Positions 49,199 to 60,625 of a DNA stretch of 64,000 nt are shown here, piece after piece; position 1 is the first letter of the stretch; each line of letters begins with the position of its first letter. The stretch covers positions 325,686 through 389,685 of the forward strand of contig NW_012236525.1 of NCBI RefSeq assembly GCF_000787575.1, read 5' to 3'. The notes under the pieces are model-generated. The model ran no database searches and was not told the DNA's origin. It saw only the letters and a list, made by a program, of their open reading frames with translations. Source of the stretch: Acytostelium subglobosum LB1 (lineage: Eukaryota > Evosea > Eumycetozoa > Acytosteliales > Acytosteliaceae). The translations under genes and the position numbers were made by a program.

Positions 49199-51894
49199 AC
49201 ACAAAATAATAATATCTTAAGATTGATTGTGATTGATTGGAAGGTGAGGTGAAGACCGGGGTCGGTCGGGGCTTTGGGCGACGTCCGTTCCAAATTGAAT
49301 TGGAGTGATTTAAGTGTGTTGGGTGAGTGTGAGTGTGTGTTTGTTTTGGTTGTGTGATTGTTGATTGAGTATTTATGTGTGTGTATGTTTGTATGTGTGT
49401 ATGTTTTGATTGATTGGAATGAGTGTAGAGCGCTATGTATCGTTCGTCTTATTAGGACAACCGAAGTGATTTGATTGGATGTCAAAGGTGAGCATGAATG
49501 GGCATGTGTGAAGCAAAGCCCAAAGTGAAAATATCTCACTCACTCATCACTCACACACATTCTGTTTTGAGTCAAAAGTTTGATGATGGTGGTGGGACCA
49601 CAATGGGACCTTCACACACACTCACTACCACACCATCAAACAAGTTGTGTGTTGTCGGCAGTGTGTTTGTTGTTGGCAGGATGGACTTGTGTTTCGTCAC
49701 GCTGTTGGGTGAGCATCAAGTTGAGGTAACCAAGGCCATTGTTGACACTTAGAGTGGCCAAAGAAGATTGATGAGGTAGAGTGTCGTGTCGGATGCCGAT
49801 GAATTGAATATATGTGCTGCCAAGTTGATTCATTGATTGATTGATTGCGTTTTGGTTGATTGATTGGTTGGTTACTTACACAAGCTGGAAGTTGTGGTCA
49901 ATGATCTGTTTGTGTTTGTCTTGTTGTTTTGAGCGCTGCTGAGGATAACTAATTACAATGGTACCAATATGGTGGTGGAGGTGGAAGATTGATGAATGAT
50001 GGTGCCAAGATGGCAATGTTGTTGAGCGTGGTCTTGGTAATGAACTGTCAGTCGAATTGATTGCCTTAACGTGTCCAAGTCGATCGACTAGAGTATCTAT
50101 CTATCTATCTTTGTATGTTAAAGTATATTATGTATGTATGTATGTATGTGTGAAGTGTAATGTTTATGTGATTCGGGCTGGCTATCTCTCTCATTGAAAG
50201 AAATGGAAGGGTCACAGAGACAAACATACAAAGTGTGGTCAACATAGCACTCAAACCTAGGACTAGATATCGAGTGGGAGGTGGATGAGGAGGAGAGGGA
50301 TGATGTGTGGGGTGGGAGATGAGCCTCGGCAGTGTGCGAAACGCTCAAACACCTCACTCACACTCTGATCACTCACTCAAAAAGCGTCGCTGTTATTCCT
50401 TCATTCTACAATCAATTCAATTGAATAAAATAAAAATATCATTTTATTTTAGATGATGGTGCTGGTATGGTTTGGAGACACTGCCCTGGAATAAACAATC
50501 AATGTGTGCTACACACAGGACTAAGACAGATGACAGATCACACACACAACACGACAAATTAGTGCGGGATCTGCCCTTCTCCAATCATGTTTCCATTGGA
50601 ATTTTCTCTGCCTCCAATTGGTTAGTGTGGCATCAATGAGAGAGTGTGTCTAAAGTGCAAAGATCTAGGTCTGCCCGTTCGCTCTTCATCAGCCATCTTT
50701 GTGGGGGCACCTCGGTTGTACTTGGTCCGCAACGAGGTACTCACTGGTTCGTCATCATCACAAGCTTTGTAAAGAGGCCTGTTCATTCAATTATTCAACT
50801 CACTCAATCAATCATTCATTGTTTGTACGGCACCTAAAATATCAGGTCAATCAATGAGCATGAGTTGTGAGGGAGAGATGAGGTATTGGTGATAAGTCCA
50901 AACTCACCTATTTGGGTAAGTTGTCACTTACATCATGTTATCTGGTCAAAGTTGGACGAGCTTGCACAGCCAGTACCAGAATGCCCTTTCACACAACAGA
51001 CGGCTCGCCTCAATCAATCAATCGTCCGATTGGTTGCCTTTTAATGAAGAGCATCATATGACATCATTTTAACGTCCGACTGAACCAATGTGTCATTATC
51101 ATTGAAAAGTGATAGTTGTTTGTTCCAAAGTGTCGTTGTAAATTTGACACTCTTTGTTGTTGGGTCTTGGGTCGAGTCCACCACACCCTGCTCATATTTT
51201 ATCATCACCATCATTGATGTAACACGACAACCTACATCAGTGACATTCATTATTATCAACACCAACAAACAACAGCGATGTTTATGTTAAATTTATTATA
51301 CGCTATACTTGTAATAAGTTGGTCAGGTCAGTGTATGATCATACACATTTGAAAGAGATAAAGATAGAGAGGGAACAGATATTTAGTGCTGGTGGTGGGA
51401 AGGTCCTGCCCCCAAGTCAACCATCATCATCATTCATTATCATCACCAACTAGGAAACTAACAACCAATCAATTGATTCAATCATTGATCAAAGGATGAG
51501 ACAACAGGGTTCTTTTTGATCAAGTATTTTTGTTTTTGGTGTTTTTGCACACGTGTTGTGATTCGTCGACGCACCAATCAGCATTGAGTCCGCCTTTGTC
51601 TTTGGTGATACCCAAAAGAGTAGCGAATCTTGAAAAAGGATTTGTGTCTGGTGTGACCTCTGATTACTGATACTCTTCTATCCAACCCTTTCCAAATGTG
51701 ATGACGATGATGTTTGTTTGTTTGTTTAGTCTAAACCATGTACATACCTACCTCAGATGCCCTCAATTGCCTGATCAGTCAACGATGTCCATATTCATCT
51801 TATGTATAGATTACAATACATTTATTTCTTGTTAACATATTATTATTATTATAAGTTTATAAACTTACCATTAGATAATTAGATAGTGAGAAGA
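49199..51894. other. Long non-coding region upstream of the ankyrin gene
   Basis: About 2.7 kb with no supported gene, right of the assembly gap. It contains TGTG/TGAT-rich sequence (49300-49420), a (CTAT)n run at 50094-50110 and a GTATGTATGT run near 50131-50150. A hairpin-forming segment lies at 50709-50738. Longest frames (49498-49752, 50646-50837) show only repeats or no motif. Its size compared with most local spacers suggests regulatory content for the two divergent genes at its ends. Confidence 0.55.
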
Positions 51895-54464
51895 ATGAAG
51901 AGTTTGTCGCCTGATGATGAACAAGATGAACCATTACACACTTCAACTTTAAAGATTGACAATGACCACCTCAACAAACTCAGATCTGAGTTGAGTGGTG
52001 GTGGTGCAGAAGATGATTGTGTCTCTTCGAACCACTTTCTTCCACACTACCCCAATCCCTTTAAATCAATGCGTCCTGACATCCAAACAAGACCTGACAC
52101 TAACAACAACAACAACAACAACATCATCATTAATAATAACAACTATAACAATAATAGTAATAAAAACAATATAAAGAATATTGGATGGTCGTCACAAACT
52201 TCCCTCAACTTGCCAAGTATCAAAATGTCATCACAACAACGAGAGAATGAACCTGCAGGCATGATGGTGGACATGTCATCATCCACATCATCATCAACTT
52301 TTAACAACAATAACAACAACAATATAATTGGAAGAAAGAGACCTTTCCAATTACCATCGATTATGGATACGATGAATCAGTCAATATCAACATCATCATC
52401 ATCATCAACTTCAGACACTACATCATCATCATCATCACGTCCAACATTATATCCAAAGCCAGATATCAACAACTTCAACAATATGATGATGAACATTCAT
52501 TATGAACCTGTTACTATTGGTGACAATGGTCAAAGGACAAAGTCAAACAGTTTCAGTGCATTCGAGCACAACTCACCACCTACATCACCTCTGATCAATG
52601 TTGCTAGACAACTCCATATGCTCAAGACCAACCCATCAACACCTACACACTACACTCCGACCTCATCACCTATCGAATCTCCAAGAACACAACCAAACCA
52701 ACAACATCATCATAGCAACATGTTACCATTGTTGCCAAAGATTAGCGACAACTCAAACAACGCGCAATCATCATCATCAGGGTCACCCAACCCTCCACAC
52801 ACTCCACCGCATTCAAGACATAACAACAACAACAACAACCGATACTCATCAACAAGTGTGACCAACTCACCATCATATCAATCACAACGAATACATCATC
52901 CAGTGGCTATTCACAATCAGTCACCGATAGAGTTTGCCACACACAGCGGACAATACAATGGAGGCTACCCTACTGGAGGTGGACCTGGCCATGGCCATGG
53001 AGGGCACTACCATGGTCAACAACACCCACAACATGGACATCATCATCACAATCATCAACTAAAGAGGAGGAGCAACAGTCTGGACATCTATGGACCAACT
53101 GACTTTGAGTTTGCCAGTCCAGGACACGCTCATTTTTCCAGCCAGCCACCAGTTCCAACACATCACAATCATTCTCGACATCCTCAACAACAACATCAAC
53201 AACAGCAACAACATGCCACCCTACAATTCGAGGGCGCCAAGTCAAGATATGAGTCACACAAGTTCCAGAAGGAGGCAATCCTTATTGCAGCATATTACAA
53301 TGATCTGACGGGTGTGAAGACATTGATAGAGGAGGGCGGCCATGACATGAACCATCAATGTAACGTCAAGAAGTGGACTCCACTCATGCTGGCCGCGCAA
53401 TGTGGTGGTACTGAAGTCGTAGATTACCTTCTGGAACAAAGGAATATACAACTTGATCGACAAAACAATGATGGAATGACTGCACTCTTCATTGCATCAA
53501 TGAGCTCCAATCCCGATCTTGTCATCAAGTTGTTGATCAAAGGTGCCAATCCAAACTTGGCCAACAAGTAAGTGTACCCAATGATTGATTGATCACAAAT
53601 TTGATTATCCAATTCTTACCATTCATTCAATCAAATGGAAGTGAGGGAACAACACCATTGATGGTGGCCAGCTCGATTGGTAACAGGGACTTGGTGGATA
53701 CATTGGTTGGATTCCGCGCCACTGTGAACCAAGTCGACAAACGTGGTTATAGTGCATTGATGTATGCCATCATCTATGGATACAAACTCAATAGTATGTG
53801 ATATTATTTGTGTTCCACTACAACCAAATATGGATACTAACATTGCCCAACATCTAAAACAGACGACGAAACACACTTTAATGGAAAAGTAGTGAGTGGT
53901 AGCATGTTACACCAGAAAGGCAGTATTATACAATTGCTGTTGGAGCATCGATCGAGAATTGACACGATTAGTAGTGATGAGTGGTCACCTCTGAAGCTGG
54001 CCATCAAGCACGGACCGATTGATCTAGTCGATTACATTGTTGATAAGGACAACAATCTACTTATGGAGCCAGACTCGAGTGGATGGAACTGTTTGAATCT
54101 GGCCATCCGTTATTCCCCGATCGAGGTCATCGACCTGATACTCGAGAAGGGTTATCCTGTAAATAGTCGAATCGAACAACTTGCTTCGTTGGCAATGCAA
54201 GCACCAAACAACAACAACCAGAACAACACAAACGTACCGTCAGTCTCGCCGTCCAGTGCAGCCATCATGTCCCCTCTGGCATTGGCCATCCAATTTAGGA
54301 ATGTGGATGTGGTGCAGCGTCTGATCAAATATGGACTGGACATCAGACAGCATGGCGACCCCAAACAGATCGTTGACTTTTGTCGCGAGTTCAACAAACC
54401 AGACATCGAGAACTTCCTGACCAACTACACGATCCACCAACTCCGAGCAAGCGACAACCAATGA
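51895..54464 (+). CDS. Ankyrin-repeat protein with Asn/Ser-rich N-terminus
   Basis: Exons 51895-53567, 53642-53793 and 53863-54464 give 808 residues; the frame is open back to a GTG at 51886, but the first ATG is at 51895. The first 440 residues are Asn/Ser/Pro/His-rich with runs of N, S and HH. From about residue 456 an ankyrin array begins (EAILIAAYYNDLTGVKTLIEEGG, WTPLMLAAQCGGTEVVDYLLEQ, MTALFIASMSSNPDLVIKLLIKGANPN). It continues across both introns (TTPLMVASSIGNRDLVDTLV, YSALMYAIIYGY) to about residue 780 (MSPLALAIQFRNVDVVQRLIKYG), with roughly seven to nine repeats. Ankyrin repeats mediate protein binding; partner and compartment are unknown. Confidence 0.92.
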
Positions 54465-57143
54465 CGACAACGATTGTGTGTTTTATGTTTACACACGTGA
54501 CACCACAACCTCCCCGATTCCCCCACCCCCACGAACGCAAGGTCGCGACTTAAAGATTGAGACCCAACCCGGGTCTAGGCTCAGATAGATAGATGGATTG
54601 ATCAGTCATCAAGTATTTGCCAATCTGTTGAGCTTTCCAAGGAAAGTGTCATTCCCTGAATACCCATATCCGTCAAAGTGACCCACACCACTCGCTCAGC
54701 TGTCCAAGGGTCGTCATTAAAGCATTCAGTGCCAACACACACAAACAAACACATGTTCATGTTATATGCCCGTCGATGGCGGGTGAGGGTTGGCACGGCA
54801 TGGCACACGGGGTTCGATGGGTGCGGCCCAACATTTAGGCTTCGATTGGTTCACCACACACGTTAATTAGTTTTGCCCCCACGACCCCTGATTCAGCTGA
54901 CCTGAAAACATCTGACTTGGTATCGGCGTATGCATTTACACCTTAGGAAGGCAACCCCAACCGCAAACATTGATCCCCCAATTTCGGCCCACCCCCACTA
55001 AAGCAACCCCAGCCCTAATCCACGAGTCAAATCAAAATAAAGATCTTAGGCATCGACACAATCCCAGGTCACGAGCCTCCAGATTTAGGGGGTGTGTGAT
55101 GGAATCAATTGGATAGATGCGCGATTATTGAGTTATTGGGGGGTAATGTCTCTATGTTTATGTTTAGTTTATGTTTATGTGTTTGTGTTGGTGTGGGTGG
55201 GTGTGTTTGATGGATGCTTGACAAGGAAAGGTTGGTCGTGGTGACCGACTGGACTTTGTTCACCTCATTCCATTCTATCTAAAAACACTCATAATAACAA
55301 ATAAGGATTTATTTATTTATCGATTAGAATAATAATAATGTTATAACCGCATTTACTCATCAATTACCAACAACTCGACTATTCGCACGGAATCCAAAAC
55401 TCACTACTTCTTTACAAACCAACGATACGATACGATCATTCAATCAGGACAAGATCGAGAAATACAGATAAACAATATACACATACATAACCACACACAT
55501 AAACAAACAGACAGATAATTAATTTAATAATATAAATTACATACACTTAAACAAAAAGGTAACGATTCATTCCAAATTCCCATTTACACTCAAATACGAT
55601 TCATTATCACATCACATCACACACATCGATCCAATCAATCAATCCAACACACACACAATATCACCCACCCACCCATTATCGCAATAACAATGTAGTATTA
55701 ATGTATTATTTGTTCCAAACACATAAACACACACACACACACACAACACATTGTATATATCGTCAACAAATACACTGTCTATCTATCTATCTATCTTCCA
55801 TCATTCTTATTGTTATTATTAATTGACGTACACCACATACACACACATTCACTCATGGCATCGTTTGGGCGATGAGATTGAGAGAGTGAGAAGAATGATA
55901 GGATAAGTCCTTGTGTGAGCTATACCATGTGACGTGTTGTTCCATTTTACTCATCACCACATCAACAACAACAGCAACACTCGGTTATTCATTTTTCCAT
56001 CCATTGTAGATGCGAGGCCCATCCAACCAACTCACACCACCCCCACTGTGTTGTTTTTTGATCAATGCGGGGTGTGGTGGGTTAAAGAAAGAGATAGAGA
56101 GTATGTGTGTGTGTTTACACTTGTGGTTTGTGTGATTGTTTGATTGATGGATGATTGATTGATTGATTGGTTGGTGGTATATACTATTACATCTTTGGAG
56201 ATCTCTCTCTTTAAGTTTCCCCGTGCTCTCACCTACACCCATTGGGGTCTATACCCCTTCGATAGTGTGATCACCCCAGAGAACTATATTTGGTGTTCTA
56301 CCCTTGGTGTGTGGGGCAGTGGGTGTTGGGATAGAGTGACCAACCCCTTCACTTGTGATGAGTCGAGTGCATCAGGTTTCAATCACACCCGGGTCGGCCA
56401 TCCATCCATCCAACTCTCGACACACCAACCATCCATCAATCAATCAATCAATCCAACCATCATCCATTCACTCTCGTTGTTGTTGTTGCTGCCATCATCA
56501 TCATTATGGACTGTTATCTGTTTCAATCTTTATAAATGATCCGCCGTGTGGTGTATATCACTCCAACTATACATCACCCACCCCACCCCCGCATACCACC
56601 GCCAGTCAGCCAGGCTGCCTGCCTGCCTGCATGCCCATCACACGTACCACTGCTTGATTGCCTGCCCATTCAACTACAGAAAACAGCACTGGCAGAAGCA
56701 GCGCCGGCGCATCCATCATCATCCATCGCCAACATCATCCACAGTACGTGCCTGTCTGTGGACACGACATTGTCATTATCTATCATCAGCATTATCTATT
56801 GTTTAGCTTGTTACTCTTATCCCTCATCTCCACTTACTGAGTTCGTTGTTGTTGTCGTTAATTAACTTGCTTGGAGAGATAGAGAGACCTACCCTGTATA
56901 TATGCGCGTGTGTATATGGTCAACGTCGCCATCGTCATCATCATCCTCCACAATCAATCAATCAATCAATCAATCAATTAAATCAACCATCACAATCAAT
57001 CAATCAAATAATTCGGACCAATTATACACCCAATCACTAACTTTAACCTTAACCTATAATTAATAATTATTTATAGTCTCCTCCTAAATAACTTATACAA
57101 ACATTAATAATAATATATTTATTATATAATAATAATAATAATA
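54465..57143. other. Long non-coding region, about 2.7 kb
   Basis: Holds the 3' end of the ankyrin gene and presumably the promoter of the orphan gene at 57144. The part 54480-55080 is relatively C/G-rich; the remainder has CA and CTAT microsatellites (55728-55797), TGAT/ATCA runs and a pyrimidine-rich stretch. Frames in 56159-56865 are open for up to about 125 codons but have repeat-like composition and no motif. They could be leader sequence or chance and are not called. Confidence 0.5.
55728..55797. repeat. (CA)n and (CTAT)n microsatellites
   Basis: A (CA)n run at about 55728-55748 and a (CTAT)n run at about 55778-55796, separated by unique sequence. Confidence 0.85.
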
Positions 57144-57755
57144 ATGGATTCCCTGTTACCAGAGCTAGAGTCCTTTGGCCTTATACATCCGACTTGCAAG
57201 TCGACCACATCACATCAGTTGAGACAACGAGAAATATTGGCCAGCCAACCACTTATAATATTCGACCTGCTGGTTGACGAGACCGAAGATGACCAGGACG
57301 TGTCCGCCGTGCCGTCACTACAAAATAGATTCTGCCATAGCGGCAGCAGCAACATCAGCTCCGAGCTACTCATAATCAAGCCCATCTCCAAACGTCCACT
57401 TTCACCATCTACCACCACATCCAACAACATCAACACTATTACCGCACCATGCGCCTCCTTTACTATTGGCTCATCTTCATCAACTGCATCATCACCATTC
57501 TTATTTTCTCCAATCGAGAGATGCGAGAAAAAGAGAAGGCTGGATAACGGTAGCAGCAGTAACAACGATAACAACAACACAACTACAACAACAACAATCA
57601 ACTTATATTTCCAACATAATAGTACAAAGAAGACTTCACCTCTGAAACGACTGTCGTCCAACAAACAACACATGCACCATATACCATCCTTTATGAACAA
57701 GTCAATGTTTAGCTGTTTGATTGAGCCACCTTTGGAAGGGATCATCTTACAATAA
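57144..57755 (+). CDS. Orphan 203-residue Ser/Thr/Asn-rich protein
   Basis: Single ATG-started frame of 203 residues with AT-rich flanks typical of local gene edges. The N-terminus (MDSLLPELESFGLIHPTC) and the acidic FDLLVDETEDDQD segment (near residue 45) look structured. The middle is Ser/Thr/Asn-rich; KPISKRPLSPS and CEKKRRLDNG are phosphorylation- and nuclear-signal-like. The end IPSFMNKSMFSCLIEPPLEGIILQ is hydrophobic and again non-repetitive. The pattern suggests a small nuclear regulator, but I recognise no family. Codon use is consistent with expression. Confidence 0.7.
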   Translation: MDSLLPELESFGLIHPTCKSTTSHQLRQREILASQPLIIFDLLVDETEDDQDVSAVPSLQNRFCHSGSSNISSELLIIKPISKRPLSPSTTTSNNINTITAPCASFTIGSSSSTASSPFLFSPIERCEKKRRLDNGSSSNNDNNNTTTTTTINLYFQHNSTKKTSPLKRLSSNKQHMHHIPSFMNKSMFSCLIEPPLEGIILQ

Positions 57756-57824
57756 ATAATTTAGTAATATATAATATATAATATATAATTTAACTTAATT
57801 TAACAAACTTTCCTAAAGTTGTAT

Positions 57825-57907
57825 CTGTTTCCTTTGTGTTTCCACGTGTTTCCGTTGTGTTTCCGTCGTGTTTCCTCGTGTTTCCACGTGTTTCCGTGTG
57901 GAAACAC
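57825..57907. repeat. Helically phased GTGTTTCC array ending in an inverted copy
   Basis: GTGTTTCC starts at 57836, 57846, 57857, 57868, 57878 and 57888, preceded by a CTGTTTCC variant at 57825. An inverted copy GGAAACAC (57900-57907) follows, able to pair with the last unit across a four-base loop. The array lies between convergent stops at 57755 and 57923. Confidence 0.9.
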
Positions 57908-57922
57908 ACCTTTATTTTTGTT

Positions 57923-59876
57923 TTAAAGCATGAGCTTTGGATTACGGATTACTTGGCCAGTGAAGCTGATTGCAGCTCGGACCTTGTTGAAGAATCCAGT
58001 CTTGTAGATCATGAAGATGGCCTGACGAATGATTCCGACGGCAGCTGGATCGATGGGATAGCGGATGAGACGGGGAACGGGTGTCTTGATGGGGAAGCGA
58101 TCAGTCAACACAGAGACCTCACGGGAGAAGCCGCGCAGACCCTCTGGACCGTTGAAGCGGCCAAAGCCAGACTCCTTGCAGCCACCAAATGGAAGGTCTT
58201 GCACAAGATACGATGCGCCATAGTCGTTGATTGTGAGCATGCCTGTCTGGACGCGACGTCCAATGCGCTCGGCACGGGCAAGATCTGATGACAGGATGCT
58301 GCAGCCAAGGCCAAAGGCGGTGCCATTGACCATACGAACAAGCTCGTCCTCTGAGGAGAACTTGACCAGCGAGGCCACTGGACCAAAGGCCTCCTCGTTG
58401 AAGATGGTCATCTTCTCGGTAACGTTGGCGAGCACTGTTGGCATGAAGAAGTGACCAACCTTGTGGGCGGGGTTACGCTTGCCACCGGCCAGGACGGTTG
58501 CGCCCTCCTTGATGGCAGTGTTGACTAGGTGCTCAACCTTGTCGACTTGAGCGGGCATGGTCATGGAGCCAAAGTCGACTTGTCCAGACTCGGGTGGGCC
58601 TTGCTTGAGTGAGTTGATCAGGTCGGCCAACTGCTTGGCGAACTTGTCGTAGACGCGCTCATGCACAAACACACGCTCAGACGAGATGCAGTTCTGGCCG
58701 AGGTTGATGAAGCAGCCACGTTGAACGATGCCTATGGCCCAGTCGAGATCGACGTCGTCAAACACGATCATTGGGTCCTTTCCACCGAGCTCGAGGATCA
58801 CGGGGGTCAGGTTGTCGCTGGCAGCCTTCATGACGCGCTTGCCAGTCTGTGGCGAACCGATGAACAAGATCTTGTCGACACCGGAGCGAACGAGGGCTTC
58901 GCCAGTCTCTCCCATTCCAGGGAGCAGCTGAATGAGGTCTGGGTTGTGGCCTCTCTTGGAGAGCACCTCACGGATCAACTCCTCGAACAGGATCTTGGAG
59001 TAGGTGGACCACTCAGACACCTTGACAAGTGCTGCGTTTCCAGAGAATATAGCTGCGGCGGCAGCAGAGATGATGCTGTGGATTGGGTAGTTCCAGGGGA
59101 TGATGATTCCAATGACACCCATTGGATGGTATTCCAGTCTTGCAGACTTGGTTCCCATCAACAATGGTACTCTTCTAGTTTGTGTCTTTAGTGCATCCTC
59201 ACCATAGTTAATCAAATAACGCAACTTCTCACAGCTAGTAAGTATCTCACCGAATGTGGCTTCGAATCCTAGTTTGATTGATTGATTGGAATAGTTCCAT
59301 AATTGGTTGAGTGAGTCAGTGATTGAATGATTGAGTGATTGGAATAGTTCCATGATTGATTGAGTGATTGATCAACCTGACTTGATACATACTCGTCTTT
59401 CCAGTGTCTCTCATCGAACTCTCGACGATTTGAGTCTCGTACTTGATGAAGATGTCGATGAAGTCTTGGAGGATTTGCTTCCTCTCGGCAAAGGATGTTT
59501 GAGCCCATTCGTATTGGGCGACACGAGCGGCAGCCAGACACTTGCTGACCTCGTCTGGCTTGAGAGCATTGACAGTGCCCATCAGCTTGCCAGTGGCCGG
59601 GTTGACACATTCGATCTTGGCACCGGTGCCCTTTGAAGCCGGTGAAACTCCAATGTCCCTTGCGGGTCTCTTTGGAATGCGTCCGGACGACGAAGAGAAC
59701 AGCAGTGATCTAATGATCATAATCACTATGATGCTGCCCAGTAGTGACATGAAGAACGTTGCATTTTTGAAGCCAATCGTTTGGTCGTAGACCTTGGAGT
59801 CGATGCCGTAGCCAGACACGAACTCCTCGTATCTATCAATGACCGATTGGGCGTGTGAGAATACACAATGTGTCAT
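57923..59876 (-). CDS. Membrane-anchored aldehyde dehydrogenase (ALDH22/Msc7-like)
   Basis: Exons 59876-59393 and 59268-57923 give 609 residues. An N-terminal extension carries a membrane span (residues about 41-60, FFMSLLGSIIVIMIIRSLLF). The ALDH domain follows, with IIPWNYPIHS, FIGSPQTGKRVM (NAD-binding), the general-base motif LELGGKDP and NLGQNCISSERV with the nucleophile at Cys355. The anchor, the SSMRDTGKT and SCEKLRYLI segments and the PFGGCKESGFGRF-NGPEGLR end match plant ALDH22A1 and yeast Msc7, which sit on endomembranes. The physiological aldehyde is not known for this family. An additional upstream coding exon is possible but not needed. Confidence 0.93.
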
Positions 59877-60625
59877 TATATATATAAATATACGTATGTA
59901 TGTATGTGATCTTGAAATGATCTGATGTGATTGATTGATTGTTTTGGAGTGTGGACCTCACATCCATGTAGTTCTTCGTCTGAAGTCCCTCTCACCCCAT
60001 CATGATGAAATTGAAATAATAAATAATTTAAATTGATTTGATTGATCAAAATATCCATCCATTCATGATCACATTATTTATTTGTGATAATAATAAAACA
60101 AGTATTATCTGTTATGGATCACAAAGATGAAGTTAAAGAACGACAAGGTGGGTCTGTGAGTATGTTGGTACCAACTTACAAACACCCTTAAGGTATTCAC
60201 TTACTCTTCTGCTAGAGTCATTCAATTGAATGTCATAGTGTTTCATCTATGTATATATATACAGATACAGATAAATAGGCAGTGTTCTGTGTGTTAGTGT
60301 GTGTGAGTGAGTGAGCGTGTGAGCGCACTAGATAGCTATCCAATCAATCAATCAATCAATCAGCGTCAATGACACTCACTTCACACACTCACACTCACCA
60401 ACACACCTCAGAATAGTCTGGAATTGAACAATCCAAACCGGATGGATGTATTAGATCTTGATCGAATGAGTAGTGTATACACTCACTTTGATTAATTGAT
60501 ATTTGTATACTCAATAATAAGACTACAAATATTATCAATATTATTTATTATACAAGGATATATAGTTCAATTGTAATATTATTATTATTATTATACCGGC
60601 AGTTACCGATCAATCATCTTTAAAC
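59877..60625. other. Divergent spacer, ALDH / kinase-like gene
   Basis: About 750 bp with both 5' regions: TATG repeats near 59880-59905, a GTGTGAGTGAG patch near 60290-60325, ATCA runs at 60340-60362, and an ATT/TTA-rich leader before the start at 60626. The minus frame 60058-59876 has no motif. Confidence 0.55.

Noticed and set aside
56159-56865. Overlapping plus frames of up to 126 codons
   Set aside because: Repeat-like Ser/His/Pro content in all three frames at once indicates low-complexity DNA rather than a protein.
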